From Armatimonadota bacterium (GTDB lineage Bacteria > Armatimonadota > SYMT01), in the NCBI GenBank assembly GCA_020696885.1, contig JAJFMS010000223.1:1-6283 (forward strand): a DNA stretch of 6,283 nt. The letters run 5' to 3'. The position numbers and the translations under genes are program-made. Below are positions 1 to 6,018 of the stretch, in pieces (position 1 is the stretch's first letter; each line of letters opens with the position of its first letter). The notes beneath the pieces are model-generated. The model did no database searches. It was not told the origin of the DNA and worked only from the letters and a program-made list of their open reading frames with translations.

Positions 1-952
1 AGCAGAGCCCTTCCTTCTCGGCGATGTCCGGGAAGCGGTATTCAGGCGCCCGCTTCACGTCCAGGATCGCCTTGACGGCCCCTTCTTGCAGTGCGCGCCC
101 GGCCACGCTCTCCCCCACCCTCAGGTTGGGCTTGTTCACGTAGTCGCGGCTCTTGCTCTGCGTGGCCTTGATCACCAGCTCGCCGCGCTCGTCGTCCAGG
201 AGCATGATCGAGCAGATCTTGAAGCCGAAGCTGCGCGCCGTCATGGCCACGATCAACTGCAGGATCTCTTCGAGGTACAGGTTGGACGTGAGGGTCTTGC
301 TGACTTCGGAGATGGCGGAGAGCTGCGACGACTGGACGCTCATGCTCTCCTGCAGCCGCGTGCCCTGCACGGCCGCCGCCGCCTGGGAGGCCACGGCCTG
401 GAGAAACTGGATAAACCGCGGCGGGAAGATGCACGGGCGCAGGCTTTTGACGTTGAGCACGCCGATCACTTCGCCCTGCGCCACCATGGGTACGGAAAGG
501 AAGCTCTGGCACTGCTGGTCTTGCAGGTCCGGCAGCCGCTTGAACCGCGGGTCGCTGAAGGCGTTGCGCTCCAGCGCCACCGGGTGCAACTCCCGGGCCA
601 CCCAACCGGTGATCCCCTCGCCGATCTTCAGCGAGAGGCGGCCGACCAGCCCATGCGGCGCCTCGTGGACCGCCTTGAGCACCAGGTTCTGCTTCGTCGA
701 GTCGAAGACATAGATCGAGGACGAGTCGGTCTCGGTGACGCGCACGGCCACGTCCGCGATGAACTGCAGCATCGCTTCGGTGTCCCCGGCCCCCGCGATG
801 CCGGCCGTGATCTCCTGAAGCAGGTCGACCTCGGCGCTCTTCTCCTCCAGCCGCTGCTTGAGCGCTGCATTCTCCGCCTGGAGTTGGTGCAGCAGCAGGT
901 CTTCCGGGGTTTCCTCGGGTCGCTCGGTGTACTGGTGAGGGGGCTGAGTCAT
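1..952 (-). CDS. Tandem GAF-domain sensor protein (3' end outside window)
   Basis: The reading frame is open from the ATG at 952 to the window edge, giving 317 residues with no stop. An in-frame TAG lies about 39 nt upstream of this ATG with no ATG, GTG or TTG between, so the start is well determined although the Shine-Dalgarno is weak (GAAG-like). Residues 19-47 are a charged, Leu-rich heptad-like segment (LLLHQLQAENAALKQRLEEK), probably a coiled coil. Residues about 45-198 form a first GAF domain, with GEGITGWVAREL at 111-122 and FLSVPMVAQGEVIGVLNV at 151-168. A second GAF domain begins near 212, with VGESVAGRALQEG at 279-291, and continues to the edge. GAF domains bind small ligands or mediate dimerisation. 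No transmembrane segment or signal peptide is visible, so it should be cytoplasmic. The output domain is not in view; because the upstream gene is a receiver-ANTAR regulator, a histidine kinase module is my inference. A phosphatase or cyclase output is equally open. Confidence 0.85.
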   Translation of the reverse strand, partial: MTQPPHQYTERPEETPEDLLLHQLQAENAALKQRLEEKSAEVDLLQEITAGIAGAGDTEAMLQFIADVAVRVTETDSSSIYVFDSTKQNLVLKAVHEAPHGLVGRLSLKIGEGITGWVARELHPVALERNAFSDPRFKRLPDLQDQQCQSFLSVPMVAQGEVIGVLNVKSLRPCIFPPRFIQFLQAVASQAAAAVQGTRLQESMSVQSSQLSAISEVSKTLTSNLYLEEILQLIVAMTARSFGFKICSIMLLDDERGELVIKATQSKSRDYVNKPNLRVGESVAGRALQEGAVKAILDVKRAPEYRFPDIAEKEGLC

Positions 953-1163
953 CCGGTGGTACTTCTTGCCCTTTGCAGGCTCCCCGTTCTAATGGTCATG
1001 TTGAGCCGGTGGCTACTACGGCGCGGGGTACGTGTCCCCTGCGAAACATCTCCTACCGGGCTCGGAACGTTGCCCCTGCTCGTCCGCACAGGCCCAGGGC
1101 GGCAGCCCCGGGGCCACCAGGGTAGGCTCCGACCGTCGAACGAGGCTCTGGAGTCCTTCGGCC
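953..1163 (-). other. Structured spacer between ANTAR regulator and GAF gene
   Basis: This 211-bp non-coding gap separates two same-strand genes. It holds a GC-rich inverted repeat at 1091-1115 (9 pairs, one mismatch, 7-nt loop), a smaller GGGG/CCCC hairpin at 1025-1039, and a longer-range pair CCTACC 1052-1057 with GGTAGG 1121-1126 that encloses the large hairpin. No run of T follows the hairpins on the minus strand, so none is a standard intrinsic terminator. I see no convincing -35/-10 pair for the GAF gene. I could not match the gap to a riboswitch class, nor see the paired six-base A..G.. loops of known ANTAR target RNAs. Confidence 0.5.
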
Positions 1164-1742
1164 TCAGGCCACTTCGCTGGCGATGATGATGGCTTCCGCG
1201 ATCTCGCGCATGGACTTCCGCGTGTTCATGCTCTGCTGCTGGATGCGCCGGAACGCTTCCTGCTCGCGCAGGCCGTTCTTATCCATCAGGATACCCTTGG
1301 CGCGATCCACGATCTTGCGAGTTTCCAGCGCCTGGGAGAGGCTCGCGGCCTCCTCGGCGATTGAGGAGAACTCGCGGAACCGCGCGATGGCCACGCCCAT
1401 GGCCGGCAGCAGATCCGATTCGGTGAACGGCTTCACCACGTAGGCGAAGACTCCGGCATCCATGGCGCGGCGCACCAGGTCTTGCTGGCTGTAGGCGGTG
1501 AGCAGCAGCACCGGAGCCAGCCGGTCCTGGGCGATCTCCTTGGCCGCGTCCACGCCGTCGAGCTCCGGCATCTTCACGTCCAGGATCACCAGGTCCGGTC
1601 GATGCTGGCGCACCAGGTCCACAGCCGTACGCCCGTCCCCCGCCTCGGCCACTACCTGGTGCCCCATGCGCTGGAGCGTCTCCTTCAAGTCGAGGCGAAT
1701 GATCGATTCGTCGTCGGCGATTACGATGCGCAGCTTATCCAC
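1164..1742 (-). CDS. ANTAR-domain response regulator (PdtaR/Rv1626-like)
   Basis: This is a 192-residue receiver-ANTAR protein, the usual length of PdtaR-type regulators. The receiver domain (about 4-120) has the acidic pair D10-D11 in IADDES, phospho-acceptor D55 in ILDVKMPELDG, T82 in LLLTAYS and K104 in VVKPF, so it should be phosphorylatable. A linker helix (about 121-143) leads to the ANTAR domain (about 135-190) with the family marks DRAKGILM and EAFRRIQQQSMNTRKSMREIA. ANTAR domains bind hairpins in nascent RNA and antiterminate transcription; in PdtaR-type proteins phosphorylation drives dimerisation and RNA binding. The start is the GTG at 1742 because AGGAG lies 6 nt upstream and the receiver begins at once (MDKLRIVIADDE). 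The frame stays open upstream to 2009, but that extension crosses the promoters and looks non-coding. The downstream GAF protein is the likely signalling partner, which is inference from adjacency. Confidence 0.93.
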   Translation of the reverse strand: MDKLRIVIADDESIIRLDLKETLQRMGHQVVAEAGDGRTAVDLVRQHRPDLVILDVKMPELDGVDAAKEIAQDRLAPVLLLTAYSQQDLVRRAMDAGVFAYVVKPFTESDLLPAMGVAIARFREFSSIAEEAASLSQALETRKIVDRAKGILMDKNGLREQEAFRRIQQQSMNTRKSMREIAEAIIIASEVA

Positions 1743-1748
1743 GTTGAA

Positions 1749-1753
1749 CTCCT
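1749..1753 (-). promoter_or_regulatory. Ribosome binding site of the ANTAR regulator
   Basis: AGGAG on the minus strand sits 6 nt before the GTG at 1742. This decides the start codon against the much longer upstream open frame. Confidence 0.8.
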
Positions 1754-1834
1754 GCAGAATCCGGCCGCCCACTTCGCGTATGGCAGCGGACCGGCCGCTA
1801 AGCGGGCTAATCACTGTACCCGGCCGGCCCGCCG

Positions 1835-1864
1835 TTGCGACAGGCTGGAAGGTTCTGGTACAAT
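1835..1864 (+). promoter_or_regulatory. Sigma-70-type promoter, rightward (membrane protein, maybe leuS)
   Basis: TTGCGA at 1835-1840 and TACAAT at 1859-1864 are separated by 18 bp. The -10 is preceded by TG plus one base (1856-1858), an extended -10. Transcription should start near 1871 and give a leader of about 95 nt before the membrane protein ATG. The promoter lies 24 bp left of the oppositely directed promoter, so the two polymerases would run toward each other. Confidence 0.65.
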
Positions 1865-1868
1865 GGGC

Positions 1869-1885
1869 GGACCCGTCCAGGGTCC
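1869..1885. repeat. Inverted repeat between the two facing promoters
   Basis: GGACCC (1869-1874) and GGGTCC (1880-1885) form a perfect 6-bp inverted repeat with a 5-bp centre. Flanking GGG at 1865-1867 and CCC at 1888-1890 add outer symmetry. It lies between and across the predicted start sites of both promoters, so it could be an operator or a hairpin at the 5' end of both transcripts. Confidence 0.5.
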
Positions 1886-1900
1886 GACCCGCTCCGCAGA

Positions 1901-1930
1901 AGTATAACAACGCGTGGTGGCGAAATTCAA
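1901..1930 (-). promoter_or_regulatory. Sigma-70-type promoter, leftward (ANTAR regulator operon)
   Basis: On the minus strand TTGAAT (1930-1925) and TATACT (1906-1901) are separated by 18 bp. Transcription should start near 1894 and yield a leader of about 150 nt before the GTG at 1742, crossing the rightward promoter on the way. The AT-rich patch stands out in a GC-rich region. Confidence 0.65.
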
Positions 1931-1966
1931 TTTTGGTGGCGGGCACGCGCCCCGGGGTCGATGCAG

Positions 1967-2851
1967 ATGGCGGAAGCGGGCACGAATGAGGAGCCGGGCG
2001 GCGAGTCAAAGCCCGGTTCCGGCGGCTCCGGGCTCCGCTGGGTCTGGCTAGCGCTGGCTGCCTACATACTCTTCCGCTGGACCGTTGGAGTGGTGCGCCT
2101 GCCGATCAGCACGCCTCCCGGAGTGCTGCTCCCGGTATCGGCGCTGGTAGCGCTCGGCTCGATCGGCCTGCCGATCGCCCTCATTGCGGCGTTGGCGCGG
2201 GTGCGGATCCGCGGCCTGATCGCGGTGCTGATCGCCGTGTTCGGGCTGGCGCTCTGGTTCGGCCTGGTGGGGTTGGCGCGGCTGCTGCCCCCCGCGGTGC
2301 TGCCGCTGGTGGCCACGCTGCAGGATCTGGGGAAGGTCCTGGCGGCCGGCGGCGCGGGCCTGGCGTTCGCCGCGCCGATCCGGGAGCCGAACATCCTGGT
2401 GCCGGCGGGGGTGTTTGCGGCGTTCGCAGATTTCGTGGTGGTGAACTTCGGCACGGTGCACCAGGCGCTCAAGAGCACGCGCGGCCAGGCGATGATCGAG
2501 GCGGTCTCCGCCAAGGTGCCGTCCGTGCACCCGGGGCTGATGACGCTGACCATCGGTCCCGCGGACTTCTTGTTCCTGGGCATCTTCCTGGCGTGCGCGG
2601 CCAAGTTCGGCATGGGGTTGCGCCGCAACGCCGTGGTGCTGGCGTTGGTGCTCGCGGCGTCCCTGGTGCTCATCCAGGCGAATATCGTGGGGGCGCTGCC
2701 CGCGCTGGCGCCGATGTCCATCGCCTTCGTGGGGCTGAACTGGCGCCGGTTCCGGCTCACGCGGGAGGAGATCGTCAGCACGGCGGTCGTGATCGTTTTT
2801 GCCGGGGCGCTGTTCCTGGGCTACTTTCTCTTCGTGTTCCCGAAGAAGTAG
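1967..2851 (+). CDS. Polytopic membrane protein with presenilin/SPP-like Asp, GPAD and PAL motifs
   Basis: This 294-residue protein has a short Gly/Glu-rich N-terminus and then eight or nine hydrophobic segments (roughly 24-45, 51-76, 83-106, 108-135, 142-165, 191-214, 221-240, 241-258, 270-291), so it is integral to the cytoplasmic membrane. D155 lies inside one segment (VFAAFADFVVVNFG), D200 inside another (TIGPADFLFLGIF), and P245-A246-L247 opens a later one. In GxGD intramembrane aspartyl proteases the catalytic pair is the Asp of YD and of GxGD, followed by PAL. The spacing here (45 residues from Asp to Asp, 45 from Asp to PAL) is compatible, but the first motif lacks the Tyr and the second has Ala for the last Gly. 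A divergent protease or a non-catalytic relative are both possible. The ATG at 1967 was chosen because GGGG lies 9 nt upstream; the ATG at 1961 in the same frame is an alternative. The frame is also open back to 1835, but that start lies in the promoter. Function is otherwise unrecognised. Confidence 0.8.
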   Translation: MAEAGTNEEPGGESKPGSGGSGLRWVWLALAAYILFRWTVGVVRLPISTPPGVLLPVSALVALGSIGLPIALIAALARVRIRGLIAVLIAVFGLALWFGLVGLARLLPPAVLPLVATLQDLGKVLAAGGAGLAFAAPIREPNILVPAGVFAAFADFVVVNFGTVHQALKSTRGQAMIEAVSAKVPSVHPGLMTLTIGPADFLFLGIFLACAAKFGMGLRRNAVVLALVLAASLVLIQANIVGALPALAPMSIAFVGLNWRRFRLTREEIVSTAVVIVFAGALFLGYFLFVFPKK

Positions 2852-2912
2852 CCGGCGCGCGGGGTTTTGAGTGCGGGTACACAAGGCGGAGCCGCCGTGG
2901 GCGCTCCTGCCG

Positions 2913-2917
2913 GGAGG
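2913..2917 (+). promoter_or_regulatory. Ribosome binding site of leuS
   Basis: GGAGG sits 6 nt before the ATG at 2924. It fixes the start, although the frame is open 19 codons further upstream to a TTG or GTG-type start at 2867. Confidence 0.85.
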
Positions 2918-2923
2918 TGGGGA

Positions 2924-5512
2924 ATGTTAGAGCAGATCGATCCGGCCGCGGTAGACCGGAAGTGGCAGCAGCGCTGGGAAGAAACCGGCATCTATCAGGC
3001 GGAAGTCGATTCCGAGAAGCCGAAGTGCTTCGTCGTGACGATGTACCCCTACCCCAGCGGCGACCTGCACGTGGGCCACTGGTACCCGATGACGCCGACC
3101 GACGCCTACGCGCGGTTCATGCGGATGCGCGGCTACAACGTGCTCTATCCGATGGGCTTCGACGCGTTCGGGCTGCCGGCGGAGAACGCCGCGATCCGGA
3201 ACAACATCCATCCTAAGGAATGGACCTATCGCAACATCCGGCGCATGGAAGACCAGCTCCGGACCATGGGCGCGAGCTTCGACTGGCGTCACGAGATCAT
3301 CACCTGCGATCCGGAGTACTACCGCTGGAACCAGTGGTTCTTCCTCAAGTTCTACGAGAAAGGGCTGGCCTATCGCGCCTTCTCGCCGGTGGACTGGTGC
3401 CCGGTGTGCGCCACCACCCTGGCACGGGAACAGGTGATCGGCACGGACCGGCTCTGCGAGCGGTGCAACTCGCCGGTGATCAAGAAGGAGCTGAACCAGT
3501 GGCGGTTCCGGATCACCCAGTACGCCGAGGAGCTGCTGGACTTCAGCAAGCAGAACTGGCCGGAGCACATCGTCCGGCTGCAGCGCAACTGGATCGGCAA
3601 GAGCGAAGGCGCTGAGTTCGCGTTCCAGGTTCGCACCGCGGAGGCGGATGCGGAGCCGGTGGACTTCCGCGTCTTCACCACGCGCCCGGACACCATCTTC
3701 GGCGTTACCTTCTGCGTGCTCGCGCCGGAGCACCCGCTCGTCCCCCGGATCACGACGGACGAGCAGCGGGCGGCGGTGGAGGCGTACGTCCACCAGGCGA
3801 CGCGGCAGACCGAGACGGACCGCCTTAGCACCGAGAAGGAGCGCACCGGCGTGTTCACCGGCGCGTATGCGGTCCACCCGCTCACCGGCGCGGACGTGCC
3901 GATCTACATCGCGGACTACGTCCTGGTCACCTACGGCACCGGCGCCATCATGGCGGTGCCGGCCCACGACGAGCGCGACTTCGACTTCGCCCGCCGCCAT
4001 GACATCGAGATCCGCGTCGTCATCGCCCCTGACGATTGGGACGGCTCCGCGCTCGAGGCGGCCTTCACGGGCGACGGGCGGATGGTCAACTCCGGCCCGT
4101 TCGACGGCCTCACGGCTCCGGAGGGCAAGACCGCCATCACCGGCAAGCTGGAGGCGCTCGGCATCGGCGGGTCCTCCATCACCTACCGGATCCGGGACTG
4201 GCTCATCTCGCGGCAGCGGATGTGGGGCACGCCGATCCCGATCATCCACTGCGGCGCCTGCGGCATCGTCCCGGTGCCGGAAGACCAGCTTCCGGTGCTG
4301 CTTCCGGACGTGGTGGACTTCAAGCCCACCGGCGAATCCCCGCTGAAGCTGGATCCGGCGTTCCGGAACACCACCTGTCCCCGGTGCGGCGGCGCCGCCG
4401 AACGGGAGACGGACACGATGGACACGTTCGTCGACTCCTCGTGGTACTGGTACCGCTTCCTGGGCGCGCACGAGGCCGGGCAGCCGTTCGTTCCGGCGAT
4501 GGGCGACTACTGGCTGCCGGTGGATCTGTACACCGGCGGCGCCGAGCACGCGGTGATGCACCTGCTCTACTCCCGGTTCTTCCACAAGGTGATCCGGGAT
4601 CTCGGCCTGCTCGACACGGCGCGCGCGGCGCACCCGGACCGGGTGTGGGACGAGCCGTTCCCGCGGCTGTTCAGCCAGGGGGTCATCACTTCGTTCGCCT
4701 ACCGGGACCCGGAAGGCCGCTGGGTCTACGACAGCGACGTGGAGCTCGGCGGGGAGACTCCCGTGCACCGGGAGACACGCCAGCCGCTCACCGAGACGGT
4801 TGAGAAGATGTCCAAGAGCAAGTTCAACGTGGTGGCTCCGGACGTCTACGTAAACCGGTACGGCGCGGACGTGGTGCGCCTGTTCCTGATGTTCATCGGC
4901 CCCTGGGAGCAGGGCGGCCCCTGGAACCCGCGCGGCGTGGAAGGCGTGGTCCGCTTCCTCAACCGGGCAAAGGCCCTGGTGCTCGAAGCCCAGGCGGTGC
5001 CCGGTGACGCTCCGGCGGGCTCCGTGCGGGAGCTGCAGCGCGCGGTCCACCAGACCCTCCGGAAGGTGACCGGCGACATCGAGCGGTTCTCCTACAACAC
5101 CGTGGTCTCCGGTCTCATGGAGCTGAGCAAGGCGCTCCAGCGGCACTCCCAGACGCCGGTGTCCAGCACCCCGGAATGGCGGGACGCGCTGGAGAAGCTG
5201 GTCCTCATGCTCGCGCCGGTGGGGCCGCACGTAGCGGAAGAGCTGTGGGAAGCGCTCGGCAACCCCTACAGCGTGCACCAGCAGCCCTGGCCGCAGTGGA
5301 GCGAAGAGCTGGCCGCGGAAGACGCGGTAGAGATCGTGGTGCAGATCAACGGCAAAGTGCGGGACCGCATCTCCGTGCCGGTGGACGCGGATGAAGAAGC
5401 GGTGGTCGCCGCAGCGCTGGCCAGTGAGAAGGTGCAGAGCGGGGTGGAAGGCAAGCAGGTCCGGAAGCGGATCTACGTGCCGGGGAAGCTGCTCAACCTG
5501 GTGGTGGGATAG
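2924..5512 (+). CDS. leuS: Leucyl-tRNA synthetase
   Basis: Complete class Ia synthetase of 862 residues, the normal bacterial length, which activates leucine with ATP and charges tRNA-Leu in the cytoplasm. HVGH at 49-52 is the HIGH motif and KMSKS at 628-632 the second ATP-binding motif. C159/C162 and C178/C181 form a zinc-knuckle module. The CP1 editing domain (about 225-410) has the Thr-rich TTRPDT at 252-257 and GTGAIMAVPAHDERD with D349 and D352, so post-transfer editing of mischarged tRNA should be intact. A second Cys pair set, C443/C446 and C485/C488, lies in the insertion before the MDTFVDSSWYWYRF stretch. The anticodon-binding region and the C-terminal tRNA-binding domain (VQINGKVRD near 806-814, ending KRIYVPGKLLNLVVG) are present. 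The start has a strong GGAGG. The gene lies 72 bp behind the membrane protein, with no clear promoter or terminator between, so co-transcription is plausible. No T-box leader is visible. Confidence 0.97.
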   Translation: MLEQIDPAAVDRKWQQRWEETGIYQAEVDSEKPKCFVVTMYPYPSGDLHVGHWYPMTPTDAYARFMRMRGYNVLYPMGFDAFGLPAENAAIRNNIHPKEWTYRNIRRMEDQLRTMGASFDWRHEIITCDPEYYRWNQWFFLKFYEKGLAYRAFSPVDWCPVCATTLAREQVIGTDRLCERCNSPVIKKELNQWRFRITQYAEELLDFSKQNWPEHIVRLQRNWIGKSEGAEFAFQVRTAEADAEPVDFRVFTTRPDTIFGVTFCVLAPEHPLVPRITTDEQRAAVEAYVHQATRQTETDRLSTEKERTGVFTGAYAVHPLTGADVPIYIADYVLVTYGTGAIMAVPAHDERDFDFARRHDIEIRVVIAPDDWDGSALEAAFTGDGRMVNSGPFDGLTAPEGKTAITGKLEALGIGGSSITYRIRDWLISRQRMWGTPIPIIHCGACGIVPVPEDQLPVLLPDVVDFKPTGESPLKLDPAFRNTTCPRCGGAAERETDTMDTFVDSSWYWYRFLGAHEAGQPFVPAMGDYWLPVDLYTGGAEHAVMHLLYSRFFHKVIRDLGLLDTARAAHPDRVWDEPFPRLFSQGVITSFAYRDPEGRWVYDSDVELGGETPVHRETRQPLTETVEKMSKSKFNVVAPDVYVNRYGADVVRLFLMFIGPWEQGGPWNPRGVEGVVRFLNRAKALVLEAQAVPGDAPAGSVRELQRAVHQTLRKVTGDIERFSYNTVVSGLMELSKALQRHSQTPVSSTPEWRDALEKLVLMLAPVGPHVAEELWEALGNPYSVHQQPWPQWSEELAAEDAVEIVVQINGKVRDRISVPVDADEEAVVAAALASEKVQSGVEGKQVRKRIYVPGKLLNLVVG

Positions 5513-5532
5513 GGGTTCAATCAGGTTAAATC

Positions 5533-5553
5533 AGGAACCCAGGAACCCAGGAA
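5533..5553. repeat. Short tandem repeat of AGGAACCC
   Basis: The 8-bp unit AGGAACCC occurs twice in direct succession (5533-5540, 5541-5548), followed by a partial third copy (AGGAA, 5549-5553). It lies just after the leuS stop and before the palindromic terminator. Confidence 0.7.
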
Positions 5554-5559
5554 TTGGAT

Positions 5560-5603
5560 CAAACAGCAGGACGGTACGGCTAGCCGTACCGTCCTGCTGT
5601 TTG
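5560..5603 (+). terminator. 44-bp perfect palindrome, probable leuS terminator
   Basis: Bases 5560-5603 form a perfect palindrome centred between 5581 and 5582, with 22-bp arms and CTAG at the centre. The arms begin CAAACAGCAGG and end CCTGCTGTTTG, giving an A tract upstream and a T tract downstream, so the RNA hairpin could terminate from either side. It starts 47 bp after the leuS stop. The arms are longer than those of a typical intrinsic terminator. A recombination or protein-binding site is an alternative. Confidence 0.75.
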
Positions 5604-5757
5604 TTCGCCCGTGGCCCGCGCGGGGCGGAAACCGAGGTCCTGCCCTACGTTCTGACGCTGGTTAGCCAGTAGGGCGGGCGGTCCCTCTCCGCCTTGGCTA
5701 GGGTTGGCTTTGGCCTCGGCCAAGCATGGCTTGACCAAGAGTGCGAGCCCGGCACCT
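5604..5757. repeat. Hairpin-rich non-coding stretch, left part
   Basis: No gene is supported here. GCCCTAC (5642-5648) pairs with GTAGGGC (5669-5675) around a nested CTGG-TTAG-CCAG (5658-5669). TTGGCC-TC-GGCCAA (5710-5723) overlaps CAAGC-ATG-GCTTG (5721-5733); the two share three bases and are mutually exclusive. Open frames cross the region but run straight through these hairpins on both strands and resemble no protein I know. Confidence 0.5.
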
Positions 5758-5813
5758 GGGATATCGAATAAACGACCGCGTACGCTTGCTCGTCCGGGTC
5801 GCAGAGATATCCC
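5758..5813. repeat. Extended stem-loop with GATATC-containing arms
   Basis: GGGATATC (5758-5765) is the exact reverse complement of GATATCCC (5806-5813), and between them CGACC (5773-5777) pairs with GGTCG (5797-5801). The result is a two-level stem-loop about 56 nt long, much larger than the neighbouring hairpins. It abuts the first composite repeat. Confidence 0.5.
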
Positions 5814-5873
5814 GTCCAGAGGACGGCTGGCCGCAGGCCAACCCAGCGAGGGATTTCAATCCCTCGCGTCGGG
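5811..5873. repeat. Composite hairpin repeat, copy A (expanded, divergent)
   Basis: CCGTCC-AGA-GGACGG (5812-5826) is followed by TGGCC-GCA-GGCCA (5828-5840) and by a 10-bp perfect stem GCGAGGGATT-TC-AATCCCTCGC (5846-5867). The last hairpin is bordered by CCCAGCG (5842-5848) and CGTCGGG (5867-5873), the same borders as copy C, with a longer stem between them. The order (six-pair hairpin with a 3-nt loop, then a CCCAGCG hairpin) matches copies B and C. Confidence 0.6.
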
Positions 5874-5947
5874 TTCGTACCCCGTCCGCGTTTTTCTTGG
5901 CAAAACCCCTCGCGCCAGGCTCGCACCCACCACGCGCCGGACGCATT

Positions 5948-5999
5948 CCCGCCGTCCCGGAGGGACGACCGAATCCTAGCCCAGCGTTGCAACGCTGGG
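5948..5999. repeat. Composite hairpin repeat, copy B
   Basis: A 52-bp unit made of hairpin CGTCCC-GGA-GGGACG (5953-5967), a short linker, and a perfect 20-bp palindrome CCCAGCGTTG/CAACGCTGGG (5980-5999). The same unit recurs 71 bp downstream. It lies between the convergent ends of leuS and the minus-strand gene, a usual place for REP-like elements. Confidence 0.8.
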
Positions 6000-6018
6000 A
6001 ACCACCGTCCCCCCACCT

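Noticed and set aside
86..1186. A 366-codon plus-strand frame covering the GAF gene and the spacer
   Set aside because: It is antisense to a clear GAF protein, rich in Arg, His and Leu with no recognisable domain, and runs through the intergenic gap. It is a high-GC shadow.
2852..2923. Possible T-box or leader-peptide control of leuS in the gap upstream
   Set aside because: The gap is only 72 bp, with a single small hairpin (GGCGG-AG-CCGCC, 2885-2896), no T-box sequence and no Leu-codon run.
2927..5278. A 783-codon minus-strand frame opposite leuS
   Set aside because: It lies fully antisense to an unambiguous synthetase and has shadow-type composition (Arg, His, Val, Pro) with no motifs.
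5846..5885. tRNA-like look: a stem followed by GGGTTCGTACCC resembling a T arm
   Set aside because: The T-loop lacks the conserved A58 position and there is no acceptor stem, D arm or 7-bp pairing around it. The hairpins fit the repeat family better.
5871..5897. Possible intrinsic terminator before the TTTTTCTT run at 5891
   Set aside because: The only clean stem (GGGT-TCGT-ACCC) is 4 bp and is separated from the T run by 8 bases; an extended stem needs several mismatches.
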